Below are positions 18,300 through 26,965 of a stretch of 64,000 nucleotides of DNA, one piece after another; within the stretch, counting starts at the first letter, position 1; every line of letters begins with the position of its first letter. The stretch covers positions 1-64,000 of the forward strand of contig JAGWBR010000016.1 in NCBI GenBank assembly GCA_021295785.1, in the 5' to 3' direction. A model generated the notes under the pieces. It did not search any database. It saw only the letters and a program-made list of their open reading frames with translations, and was not told where the DNA came from. Source of the DNA: Gemmatimonadota bacterium. GTDB taxonomy: Bacteria; Gemmatimonadota; Gemmatimonadetes; Palauibacterales; Palauibacteraceae. The position numbers and the translations under genes were made by a program.

Positions 18300-19196
18300 A
18301 TGTCAAGGAAACCAGGGCACGAACAGCATTCAGTGATTCAGTGGTTCCCCGCGAACGGGGGAATCGCGAAGAGCTTCAGCATATCCTACCTGACCCGCAG
18401 GTGGGTGCTCGCCGCGGGTTTGATCATCCTGGTGGTGGTGGCGATGGGGTTCCTCAGTCTGGTTAGCCGGGCCGGGGCTGCGCGCGAGATGGCCCAACTT
18501 CGCCAGACCAACGGACTCCTGGCGGCCGAACTCGAAATCGTTGACGACCTGAACCGCGGTCTGGTCCGCGAAATGGACAACCTCACCCTGGTCGAGCAAC
18601 GGTTCCGCGTTGCCGCCGGGCTGCCGGTTCTTTCCGATGATATGTACGCCGTGGGTATCGGTGGCGCCGGGACGGTCAAGGCCGCTGATTCAGATGTCCA
18701 CGCGCTCCTGCGCCGGGCGCGGCTCCTCACGGCCAGTCTCAGCGAGTCGTCGCGGACGCTCGAAGAGAATCGACTGGCGCATGTTGATCTGCCCATCATC
18801 TACCCGGCGGCACATCCGTCGTCCTGGATTTCCTCGGGCTACAGTAACGACCGCATGCATCCGACCCTCAACATTCGGCAGCCCCACCGAGCGGTCGATA
18901 TCGTGGCCCCGCCCGGAAGCAGCGTATGGGCGACGGGCGGCGGACGGGTGGTTTTTGCGGGCAGGCGCGGCACCATGGGCAATTTTGTCGAAATCGACCA
19001 CGGAAACGGATGGATAAGCCGGTACGGGCATCTGGACCGGATTCTGGTTGGGCACGGACAAGAGGTTAACAGGTGGGATCCGGTCGGCACCATTGGCAAC
19101 ACGGGCCGCACCACCGGGTACCACCTCCACTACGAAATTGAACAGGACGGCATCGCCAGAAATCCGGCGCTGTTCTTCTACGACGACGAGTATTAA
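18300..19196 (+). CDS. M23-family peptidoglycan endopeptidase, membrane-anchored
   Basis: The 298-residue protein has a cytosolic N-terminus, one membrane segment (about 35-56), a periplasmic coiled-coil stretch (about 60-105) and a C-terminal LytM/M23 domain. Zinc-ligand positions are H196 and D200 in PHRAVDIVAP and H277 in YHLHYE, with H244 in RYGHLD as the second catalytic histidine. Intact ligands argue for real hydrolase activity on peptidoglycan cross-links, unlike the EnvC/NlpD regulators. The start at ATG 18300 lies just right of the insertion-sequence debris, so the original promoter may have been lost or replaced. Confidence 0.9.
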   Translation: MSRKPGHEQHSVIQWFPANGGIAKSFSISYLTRRWVLAAGLIILVVVAMGFLSLVSRAGAAREMAQLRQTNGLLAAELEIVDDLNRGLVREMDNLTLVEQRFRVAAGLPVLSDDMYAVGIGGAGTVKAADSDVHALLRRARLLTASLSESSRTLEENRLAHVDLPIIYPAAHPSSWISSGYSNDRMHPTLNIRQPHRAVDIVAPPGSSVWATGGGRVVFAGRRGTMGNFVEIDHGNGWISRYGHLDRILVGHGQEVNRWDPVGTIGNTGRTTGYHLHYEIEQDGIARNPALFFYDDEY

Positions 19197-19257
19197 CGAC
19201 GAACTGGCTGGCCGGCGGACCCCGCTTCCCGGGACCGGCCCCGCAGGAGGAGTCGCG

Positions 19258-19998
19258 ATGCGAGTGAAACCCCTGACCGCTGTATGCCTTGTTTCTGTTC
19301 TGGCGACTCTCGCCTGCGGCGGATCGATGACGGTCGAGGTCAACGACGGCAGCGATATGGTGAGTGGTCTGGAAGTCATGTACATGCCTTTTGACCGCGA
19401 TTCGGTGTTTGACGCTCTGGCAGCGCAGGCGGACTCTCCCGAGCCGACCATGGCTGCGGACCTGCAGGAGCGTTACGATGCCGCACTGGCGCGGCAGGGA
19501 GAATGGCGGCAGGCCGAACAAGAGTGGAATGACGTTCGCGAGCAGATGCGCCAAATCCAGGCCGAACTCGACGGCATGAACCCGTCTTCGACCGAATACC
19601 GCCAGCAGTTCAGCGAGTTCACCAACCTCGAAGGTCGCGAGCAGGCCCTGACGGTCAATCGGCAGCGCCTGTTCGAAGAGTACACCGGGATGCTCGAAGC
19701 CACCCAGACCAGTGTCGACAGCTTTGGCGCGGTCTACGAATCGTGGGCCGACCGGGCCTTCGCCGGTTATTTCGACCTTGAGGCCGAGCTTCTCGAAGCG
19801 ACCGGTCGCGAAATCATCGCCGATACGACCGGTGACGCGGGTACCGTGACGACCGGCCTGTCCGGCGGCCCCTGGTGGGTGACCGCCACGACCTCCACGG
19901 TTGAAGGCGAGTTGTACTGGAACGTCAAGGTTGAGCAGGTGACCGGCGACACGCTTCGGCTGACCCCCGATCAGGCTGAGCTGCGCCCCCACAACTAG
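19258..19998 (+). CDS. Coiled-coil lipoprotein of unknown function
   Basis: The 246-residue product starts at ATG 19258, preceded by GCAGGAGG. A signal peptide ends in lipobox LATLAC (cysteine 20). A Glu/Gln-rich segment at about residues 70-150 is predicted by eye to be a coiled coil. The C-terminal 60 residues look like beta strands (GGPWWVTATTSTVEGELYWNVKVE). It follows the M23 peptidase by 61 bp, so a cell-envelope role is plausible. No named family is recognised. Confidence 0.75.
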   Translation: MRVKPLTAVCLVSVLATLACGGSMTVEVNDGSDMVSGLEVMYMPFDRDSVFDALAAQADSPEPTMAADLQERYDAALARQGEWRQAEQEWNDVREQMRQIQAELDGMNPSSTEYRQQFSEFTNLEGREQALTVNRQRLFEEYTGMLEATQTSVDSFGAVYESWADRAFAGYFDLEAELLEATGREIIADTTGDAGTVTTGLSGGPWWVTATTSTVEGELYWNVKVEQVTGDTLRLTPDQAELRPHN

Positions 19999-20017
19999 AC
20001 GTTAGCGGCGGACAGGG

Positions 20018-22186
20018 GTGACCGCCGACAGCCAAAACCCCCTGACGGTCACGTATGACCTGAACGGGGTAGCTTGGCTAACGATTGACGTTCCCGACCG
20101 GAAGGTCAATCTGCTCAGCGAAGCCGTCTTGGATGCGCTTCCGGCTTGGGTGGCGCAGCTTGAATCCAGGGTGTCTGGCGGTCGCCTCAAGTGCCTGGTT
20201 ATTCGCAGCGGCAAACCGGGCAACTTCTGCTCCGGCGCCGATGTGGCCACAATTGCCGCTGTCACCGACCGTGACTCCGCGCGGCGGGCGGCCTCAGCGG
20301 GGCACAGGGCTTTTCAGCGCCTGGCCAGCCTCAACGTGCCCACCATTGCCGCCGTTGACGGAACCTGCCTCGGCGGCGGTGCCGAACTGGCCCTGACCTG
20401 CGACTGGATCGTGGGATCCGACGCCCCTCACACCACAATCGGCCTGCCCGAGGTGGGCCTGGGCATCATCCCGGGGTTTGGCGGATGCATCCGCCTGCCC
20501 AGGCGGGTCGGAATCCGCCGGGCTCTGAAGGTGATTCTCGGGGGCCGGGTCGTGGACGCAGCCGACGCCAGGGCTTACGGGTGGTTCGACCGTGTTTTCC
20601 CGGCGGACGGTTTCTACGATCATGTCGCGGGCTTGGCGGGCGACATCGCGGACGGCCGTGAGAAGCCCTTTCCCGGGCGGTCTGGCCGCGGCAGAGGCGG
20701 TTTGCTGGACCGGACCGCGTTGGGCCGGAAGGTGTTGTTCCGGGCGGCCAGGCGCGACGTCATGGAGCGGACCAATGGCAAATACCCGGCACCGCTGCGG
20801 GCCATCGAGGTGATCCAGGGCGCGCTGGGACGGCACGACCAGGAGGCTGCCCCGCTTGAGATTGAGGCGGTAGCGGACCTTATCACCACTCCCGAGGCGC
20901 GCGGTCTGTTGCGGTTGTTCTTGGCTAGGCAGGCTGCTGGCCGGGGCCTGACCGCCGAGGAACTGGATTCGGCTCCCGCCGTGGGTCGCGTGGCCGTGAT
21001 CGGGGCCGGTGTGATGGGGTCCGGCATTGCCTGGGCAGCGGGCAGGGCGGGGATCGAGGTCCAGATCAAAGACATCGACCGGGACCAGCTGGCCGCGGGG
21101 TTGCAGCGGGGGAAGGCCAGGCTTCAGCGTGCGGTCGCGAGGGGCCGGCTCACCGGGGATCAGGCCCGGGAAACCACGGACCTCGTGACGGTCGCGTCCG
21201 ACTACGATGACCTGGCCGACGCCGATCTGGTTATCGAAGCGGTCAAGGAGCGGATGGACGTTAAGCGCATGGTGCTGCGAGACACCGAGGCCGTAGTGCC
21301 GACCGAATCCGTCTTCGCTACCAACACGTCCGCTCTTTCGGTAAGCGAGCTGGCTCAGAGCGCTGAGTGGCCCGGCCGCGTGGTCGGCCTTCACTTCTTC
21401 AATCCCGTGCACAAGATGCCCCTGGTTGAGGTGGTCAGGGGCGAACAGACGTCGCAGGAGGCACTGGCCGCGGGGTTCAAGCTGGTCAAGGCAATGCGCA
21501 AGGTCCCGGTGATCGTGAAGGACAGTCCGGGCTTTGTCGTGAACAGGGTGCTGGCTCCCTATTTGAACGAGGTTGGATACCTGCTGGCCGACGGCGCAAC
21601 GGTACGGGAAATCGACGAAACGCTTGAGGAATTTGGCATGCCTATGGGTCCGTGCCGCGTTTTGGACGAGGTGGGCCTGGACGTGGCGGCCAGTGTTTCG
21701 GAGCGCCTCGGCGAGTTGTACCGGGCCCGGATGACGCCCTCGCCCGGGATGGAACGGCTGCGGGCTGACGGCCGGCTGGGGCGCAAGGTCAACCGCGGAT
21801 TCTACCGGTATTCCGCCAATCGGGATCCACAGCCCGACATCCACCTGGAATCGCTGTTCCGCGGTCCACAGGGGGGTTCGCGTGTGGCGCGGGCTCCCCG
21901 GGCCGCCGAGATCCGCTCGCGGTGCCTGTTGCCCATGGTCAACGAAGCCGTGCGCGTTCTGGACGAAGGGGTCCTGGCCTCGGGGGCGATACTCGATCTG
22001 ACGATGGTGATGGGATCGGGGTTCCCCCCGTTCCGCGGCGGAATACTGCAGTGGGCGGACACGCAGGGGCCGGCGGCGGTGTTCAAGGCCCTGGGCGACC
22101 TGGCGGAGAAACACGGCGAGCGTTTCGAGCCCGGTTCGGCGCTGTCGAAGCTTGTCGCTGACGGCCAGAGGTTCGGTTCACTGTGA
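20018..22186 (+). CDS. Bifunctional enoyl-CoA hydratase / 3-hydroxyacyl-CoA dehydrogenase (FadB/FadJ type)
   Basis: The 722-residue enzyme carries two consecutive fatty-acid beta-oxidation steps. The N-terminal crotonase domain shows the oxyanion-hole CLGGGAELALTCD and the catalytic-glutamate region LPEVGLGIIPGFGG. The C-terminal dehydrogenase begins with the NAD-binding VAVIGAGVMGSGIAWAA and includes GLHFFNPVHKMPLVEVV and the DSPGFVVNR region. It starts with GTG 20018, 19 bp after the lipoprotein gene. The thiolase partner is not in the window. The stop overlaps the next start (GTGA), coupling it to the M50 gene. Confidence 0.93.
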   Translation: MTADSQNPLTVTYDLNGVAWLTIDVPDRKVNLLSEAVLDALPAWVAQLESRVSGGRLKCLVIRSGKPGNFCSGADVATIAAVTDRDSARRAASAGHRAFQRLASLNVPTIAAVDGTCLGGGAELALTCDWIVGSDAPHTTIGLPEVGLGIIPGFGGCIRLPRRVGIRRALKVILGGRVVDAADARAYGWFDRVFPADGFYDHVAGLAGDIADGREKPFPGRSGRGRGGLLDRTALGRKVLFRAARRDVMERTNGKYPAPLRAIEVIQGALGRHDQEAAPLEIEAVADLITTPEARGLLRLFLARQAAGRGLTAEELDSAPAVGRVAVIGAGVMGSGIAWAAGRAGIEVQIKDIDRDQLAAGLQRGKARLQRAVARGRLTGDQARETTDLVTVASDYDDLADADLVIEAVKERMDVKRMVLRDTEAVVPTESVFATNTSALSVSELAQSAEWPGRVVGLHFFNPVHKMPLVEVVRGEQTSQEALAAGFKLVKAMRKVPVIVKDSPGFVVNRVLAPYLNEVGYLLADGATVREIDETLEEFGMPMGPCRVLDEVGLDVAASVSERLGELYRARMTPSPGMERLRADGRLGRKVNRGFYRYSANRDPQPDIHLESLFRGPQGGSRVARAPRAAEIRSRCLLPMVNEAVRVLDEGVLASGAILDLTMVMGSGFPPFRGGILQWADTQGPAAVFKALGDLAEKHGERFEPGSALSKLVADGQRFGSL

Positions 22187-22974
22187 GCTCGTCCGGGTCG
22201 TCGTGGGCGAGGATCCGCCGCGGAGGCAAGGGCAGGGCGCGGGGGAGCACCGGGGTCGGTTCGCGGCTCGGCCGCCGCACGCGGAGCCGTTTGGTGTTCT
22301 GCGCCGTGTACGGGGTGGCGTTTGCCGTTATCTGGTTTGCGTGGGACTACCTGTACCCGGTCAAGCTGTTCGTCGTGTTGCTGCACGAAATCAGCCACGG
22401 CATGGCGGCACTGGCGACGGGTGGCTACGTGGAGCGAATCGAACTGGTGGCTGCCGAGGGGGGCGTGTGTTTCTGCTCTGGCAGCGCCGTGGCGACGGCG
22501 TCCGCGGGGTACCTGGGCAGCCTGCTCTGGGGTCTTGCCATGTTATGGGCGGTCGAGCGGTTCCCCCGGCGAGCCAGCTGGATGACTTTCTTCCTGGCGG
22601 CGGTAGTTGCCGCCACCACGGTTCTGTACCTGCGCGGCGGAGTGGGAGTGATGGTGGGAGTGCTCTCGGTGCTGGTCCTGACCGCGGTGGGGAGGTGGGG
22701 AGGCGTGGCCGGCAACAAGATTCTCCTGTACGGCCTGGGAATAACGAGTGCGTTCTACGCGCTGCTGGACATCAGAAGCGATGTGTTTGAGCGCCCCAAC
22801 CTGCAATCTGACGCCACGATTCTCGAAGAGATCTTCCGGGAACAGTACGGCATCGGGATCGATTCCCTGTGGATTGGGGCAGCGTGGGCAGCCGTTTCGC
22901 TGTGTTGCGTGTTGGCGTTGTTCAGGTGGGCATGGCGAAGGGCGGGCAACGAAGCGGAGGAAGCAGCGGGGTGA
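22183..22974 (+). CDS. M50-family membrane metallopeptidase-like protein
   Basis: The 263-residue protein has about six membrane segments. The first is followed by VVLLHEISHGMAALATGG, an HExxH zinc site inside the membrane as in the M50B group. These intramembrane proteases cut membrane-bound substrates, but many M50B relatives have no known target. Both ends overlap neighbours by four bases (GTGA with the beta-oxidation gene and with proS), so it belongs to that operon, though the link in function is unclear. Confidence 0.8.
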   Translation: MSSSGSSWARIRRGGKGRARGSTGVGSRLGRRTRSRLVFCAVYGVAFAVIWFAWDYLYPVKLFVVLLHEISHGMAALATGGYVERIELVAAEGGVCFCSGSAVATASAGYLGSLLWGLAMLWAVERFPRRASWMTFFLAAVVAATTVLYLRGGVGVMVGVLSVLVLTAVGRWGGVAGNKILLYGLGITSAFYALLDIRSDVFERPNLQSDATILEEIFREQYGIGIDSLWIGAAWAAVSLCCVLALFRWAWRRAGNEAEEAAG

Positions 22975-24788
22975 GCAGACAGCGGGTTGGTCAGAGAGCA
23001 TCCAAACTGTTCGGGGTTACGCTCAGGGAGCCGCCCGCCGAAACCGACACGGCCTCGCACGCGCTGTTGGTGCGCGCCGGGTACGTGCGGCAGCTGGCGG
23101 CGGGAATCTTCTCTTACCTCCCCCTGGCCTGGCGGTCGCTCCGGAAGATCGAGCAGATACTGCGAGAGGAAATGGACGGGATCGGGGGGCAGGAGATGTC
23201 GATGCCCGTGGTGCATCCCGCGGAGCCCTGGCAGGCGAGCGGCAGGTGGTACGAGATAGACGATGCCATGGCCCGGTTTCAAGACCGCCGCGGGCGCGAC
23301 ATGCTGCTTGCCATGACCCACGAGGAGGTGGTGGCGCTCCACTCGGCCAGCGAACTTCGGTCCTACCGGCAGCTCCCCAACCTGGTCTACCAGATGCAGA
23401 CCAAGTTCCGCGACGAGCCGCGCGCCCGCGGCGGTCTGATCCGGGTCCGCGAGTTCATCATGAAGGACTCATATTCGCTGGACCGCGACCGGGAGGGGTT
23501 GGAGAAGCAGTACCAGGCGCACTACGACGCCTACACCCGCATCGGGCGGCGCACGCGCCTTCCTCTGACGGCCGTCCGCAGCGACGTGGGCATGATGGGC
23601 GGGCGGGCGGCGCACGAATTCATGTATGTGACCCCGATCGGCGAAGACACCCTGGCCCTGTGCGACGAATGCGGGTATTCGGCCAACCGCGATGTCGCGG
23701 CGTTCGCGCCCGCTGCTGGTTCCGGTCCGGGCCAGGACAACTCGGGTCTACTCCCGGAATTGGTTCACACGCCCCAAGCCGCCACCATCGCGGACGTTGC
23801 GGCTATGCTGGGCGTTGAGCGCAAGGATACCGCGAAGATAGTGTTCTTCGTGGGCTCAAAAGCAGCCGCGGATCCCGGCTCCCGGGCAGGGGTGCAAGAA
23901 TCGGGAGAAGCGGGGGAGGTTCGCTCAGCCGCGGAGGAGAAACTGATCGCAGTGGTTGTGAGGGGTGACATGGAGGTCAACCAGGTTCAGGTGCAGTACG
24001 CGGCCGGGACCGCCGATCTCCGCCCCGCCCGCGACGAAGAGATACGTGCGGCCGGTTTGGTGCCCGGTTTCGCTTCGCCAATCGGAGTGACCGAAGGAGC
24101 CGCAACGGTCGTGGTCGACGAGACGGTGGTGGCCTCCGGCGGACTGGTAGCGGGCGCGAACAAGGTCGACTACCACTTCCGCCACGTCAGGTGCGGGCGG
24201 GACTACGAACCCGATGTGGTGAGCCAGGTCGCCGCGGTGTACGAGGGCGCCCCGTGCATGACCTGCGCCGGGCCGCTGCGCCTGGTCCGGGGTGTCGAAG
24301 TCGGGAACATCTTTCAGCTGGGCACGAAATACTGCGAGTCGATGGAAGCCCGGTACACCGACGAGCACGGTGCGGAGCAGCCGATCTGGATGGGCTCGTA
24401 CGGCATTGGCGTGGGCAGGCTGCTGGCCTGTATCGCAGAGGAACACAGAGACGACCACGGCCTGGTCTTGCCCGCGCCCGTTGCGCCCTTCCACGTGTCA
24501 CTACTCGGGCTGGGCCGCGGGGACGAAGCCCGGGCCGCGGCCGTGGCCGTCTACGAAGAGTTCAAGGAGAAGCGGATCGAAGTGCTGTTCGACGACCGGT
24601 GGGAGCTCAGCGCGGGGGTGCGTTTCAACGACAGCGACCTGCGCGGGTTGCCCTTGCGGGTGGTCATTGGCGAGCGGTCTCTGAAGGCCGGCGGGGCGGA
24701 ACTGAAGCGCCGGTCAGGTGGAGAGGCGCAGACCGTGCCGCTGGACGAACTGGCGGAGGTGGTGCGGGACCTTCTGGAGTCTTGCTGA
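22971..24788 (+). CDS. proS: Prolyl-tRNA synthetase (bacterial type with editing domain)
   Basis: Charges tRNA-Pro. From GTG 22971 the product has 605 residues. Class II motifs are visible: motif 2 region KFRDEPRARGGLIRVREFIMKD and motif 3 GSYGIGVGRLL. Between them sits the YbaK-like insert that removes alanine mischarged to tRNA-Pro. The frame is open from 22869, but the GTG overlapping the M50 stop is preferred because the protein normally starts just before the class II N-terminus (SKLFGVTLREPP). The insert has a longer than usual acidic loop at about residues 295-325. Confidence 0.95.
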   Translation: MSRQRVGQRASKLFGVTLREPPAETDTASHALLVRAGYVRQLAAGIFSYLPLAWRSLRKIEQILREEMDGIGGQEMSMPVVHPAEPWQASGRWYEIDDAMARFQDRRGRDMLLAMTHEEVVALHSASELRSYRQLPNLVYQMQTKFRDEPRARGGLIRVREFIMKDSYSLDRDREGLEKQYQAHYDAYTRIGRRTRLPLTAVRSDVGMMGGRAAHEFMYVTPIGEDTLALCDECGYSANRDVAAFAPAAGSGPGQDNSGLLPELVHTPQAATIADVAAMLGVERKDTAKIVFFVGSKAAADPGSRAGVQESGEAGEVRSAAEEKLIAVVVRGDMEVNQVQVQYAAGTADLRPARDEEIRAAGLVPGFASPIGVTEGAATVVVDETVVASGGLVAGANKVDYHFRHVRCGRDYEPDVVSQVAAVYEGAPCMTCAGPLRLVRGVEVGNIFQLGTKYCESMEARYTDEHGAEQPIWMGSYGIGVGRLLACIAEEHRDDHGLVLPAPVAPFHVSLLGLGRGDEARAAAVAVYEEFKEKRIEVLFDDRWELSAGVRFNDSDLRGLPLRVVIGERSLKAGGAELKRRSGGEAQTVPLDELAEVVRDLLESC

Positions 24789-24811
24789 CGACCCTTCGCC
24801 AGTTCCAACTC

Positions 24812-26965
24812 CTAGCTTCCCAGCCGCACCCTCAAACCACCGCTCACGGTCCTCGGGGACCCGATTCGTATGAAGCCCGCCGCGTCGTGCGACATTTCCG
24901 ACGTGGCGTCGAGAAGGTTGATCACCGAGGCGAACGCCGCCAGTCGGTCGGTGATGTCGCGCCGCAACCGCAGGTCCATGGTGAACGAGCCCGCGGCGAC
25001 ACCCGAGTTGAGGTCGTCGTCGTAACGGTCGCCCAGATACCTGGCGGTGACGCTCACATCAGTCTGTTCCGAACCCGCCCACGCGGCCCGGACCGACAGC
25101 CGGTGGACGGGGCTTCCCGGCGCGCGGTTGTTCACGATGTGGTCGGGCCCGTCGACAAACTTGGTGGGGTTGAACGAGTGGCTGCCCGAAACGAACCACG
25201 CTCCCAGTTGGTAACTGAGCTCGCTTTCCACCCCGACGCTGCGGAGTACGCCGATGTTGTCCCGCTGCCGGCACACACCACCCGCGGCGACAAACCCACA
25301 CGGGGCTATTACGCCAGATTCCTCGGCGGTAGCGATGGTCGCATCGGCGATGGCATCCCGGACCCTGGCCCAGAATGCCGTCACGCGAAGCACCACGCCC
25401 CCGGGAGCCAGATAGTCCACGCCGAGCTCCCAACCCGTGAGGCGTTCGGGTTCAAGGCCGGCCTGAGCCTCGGTGACCACTCCGCCGGCTGCCCGAAACG
25501 GTTTGTACAGCTCGTTCAGGGTCGCAACACGCAGGCCCGTGTAGGCGGCTCCCCGAACCGCGGCACCCTGTCCGAGCGGCGCGGTGAAGCCTGCGTTCAC
25601 GCTGGGTACCAGACCGTCGCGGTCGGCGTAGGTCGTGTCTGACAGGGTTTCGTCCGAGACCAGATCGCCGACGCGCCGGTAGCCCCCGCTGTTGGTCCAG
25701 CGGTCGATGCGTACGCCGGCGGCCAAGTCCACGCCGCCGGGAGTGCTGGTGCGGGCCTGCGCGAAGACTCCCGCCAGCGTTTGCTGCCCTCCGGTCACCC
25801 GGCTTCGCGTAAACCGTTTTTCGTCATGGAGGTACTCCTCCGACGCCTCCCCGTCTGACGCAAGGAAATCGGCGCCCGCCGTGAGCCCCGCCACGCCCGG
25901 CGTCCACACCAACCCTGCTCCCGTGGCCGACGAGGGGACCACCTGGGTGATGGAAGGTTGTTCGTCGTTCCGACCCTCGAACACGGTCGAGAAGGCGTTG
26001 TCGTATTCCTGTACCTGATGGAACCCGCTGAACGACAGGCTGGCACCTCCGGACCCATGCCACGAAGCCCCTACTTGACCCTGCGATATCTCGGTTGCGT
26101 TTTCCCGGAGCGGAGTGGCGTTGTCTTTGTTCTGATCAAACAGCGACGCGCCGGCCTGGAGCCGGATTCCGCCGCCCGCGTCGTAGGTGACGCGCCCGCG
26201 CAGAACAGCGTGCTGGGAGGCCGAGGGGATATCCACGTCGCCGCGCAGGTCGGGATGTGTCAACACATACCCGTCGCTGCTGAACAGCTCTCCCCCCGCG
26301 TAGCCGCTGAGCCGTCCCTCCGAAAAAGTGGCCGTGGCATCGACCCGGTACACGCCCGGGTGGCCTGCTTCCACCGAGGCCAGCAATTCGGCCGTGTCGG
26401 GGTCGCGGGTCACGATGTGGATCACACCCGCCAGGCTCTGTCCGCCCCACGTCACGCTCCCCCCGCCCCGCACGATTTCGACCCGCTCGATCAGGCTGAC
26501 CGGAGCCTGGCTCCACCGCACCCACCCGAAGTAGGGATCGTTGATCGGCACCCCGTCCACGATTACCAGGGTCCGGCTGGCGGCGTTGCCCCCCAGCCCG
26601 CGCAGTGCGATCGCCTGCCACGACGGGTGAGCGACGGCAGGGTTGAACGGAAACCTGAAATTGACCCCGGGGATTTCCAGCAGCGCGTCCTGCAGAGTCT
26701 CCGCTGCCGACAACCTCAGCTCGCGGCTGGTGATGACCGTGACGTTGACCGGCAGGTCGCCGGCCTCTGCCGGAGACCGGGTAGCCGCCACGACGAGGGC
26801 TTCCAGCCGGGCCACGGCTTCGTTCTCGGGAGGCTGCCGGTCAGGCGGGTCCTGACCGGCCGCGCCAGTTGCAAGAATGGCCAGAGCCGTTGCCACGCAT
26901 CCGCCGAGGTTCATCGGCCCGCGGTGTTTCAATGAAGTGTCGCTCCGTCGGTGCGAGGAGGTCAC
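24812..26965 (-). CDS. TonB-dependent outer-membrane receptor, substrate unknown
   Basis: The 717-residue product has a signal peptide, a plug domain (EALVVAATRSP..., IERVEIVRGGGSVTWGGQSLAGVI) and a beta-barrel ending in VINLLDATSEM... near the C-terminus. The start is uncertain. GTG 26965 overlaps the glnS stop (GTGA), but ATG 26914 gives a cleaner signal peptide (MNLGGCVATALAILATG). No riboswitch or periplasmic partner reveals the substrate. It is the last gene of the long minus-strand run and is convergent with proS. Confidence 0.88.
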   Translation of the reverse strand: MTSSHRRSDTSLKHRGPMNLGGCVATALAILATGAAGQDPPDRQPPENEAVARLEALVVAATRSPAEAGDLPVNVTVITSRELRLSAAETLQDALLEIPGVNFRFPFNPAVAHPSWQAIALRGLGGNAASRTLVIVDGVPINDPYFGWVRWSQAPVSLIERVEIVRGGGSVTWGGQSLAGVIHIVTRDPDTAELLASVEAGHPGVYRVDATATFSEGRLSGYAGGELFSSDGYVLTHPDLRGDVDIPSASQHAVLRGRVTYDAGGGIRLQAGASLFDQNKDNATPLRENATEISQGQVGASWHGSGGASLSFSGFHQVQEYDNAFSTVFEGRNDEQPSITQVVPSSATGAGLVWTPGVAGLTAGADFLASDGEASEEYLHDEKRFTRSRVTGGQQTLAGVFAQARTSTPGGVDLAAGVRIDRWTNSGGYRRVGDLVSDETLSDTTYADRDGLVPSVNAGFTAPLGQGAAVRGAAYTGLRVATLNELYKPFRAAGGVVTEAQAGLEPERLTGWELGVDYLAPGGVVLRVTAFWARVRDAIADATIATAEESGVIAPCGFVAAGGVCRQRDNIGVLRSVGVESELSYQLGAWFVSGSHSFNPTKFVDGPDHIVNNRAPGSPVHRLSVRAAWAGSEQTDVSVTARYLGDRYDDDLNSGVAAGSFTMDLRLRRDITDRLAAFASVINLLDATSEMSHDAAGFIRIGSPRTVSGGLRVRLGS

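Noticed and set aside
20294-22114. A 606-codon minus-strand frame opposite the beta-oxidation gene
   Set aside because: No domain or ribosome site; explained by high GC content.
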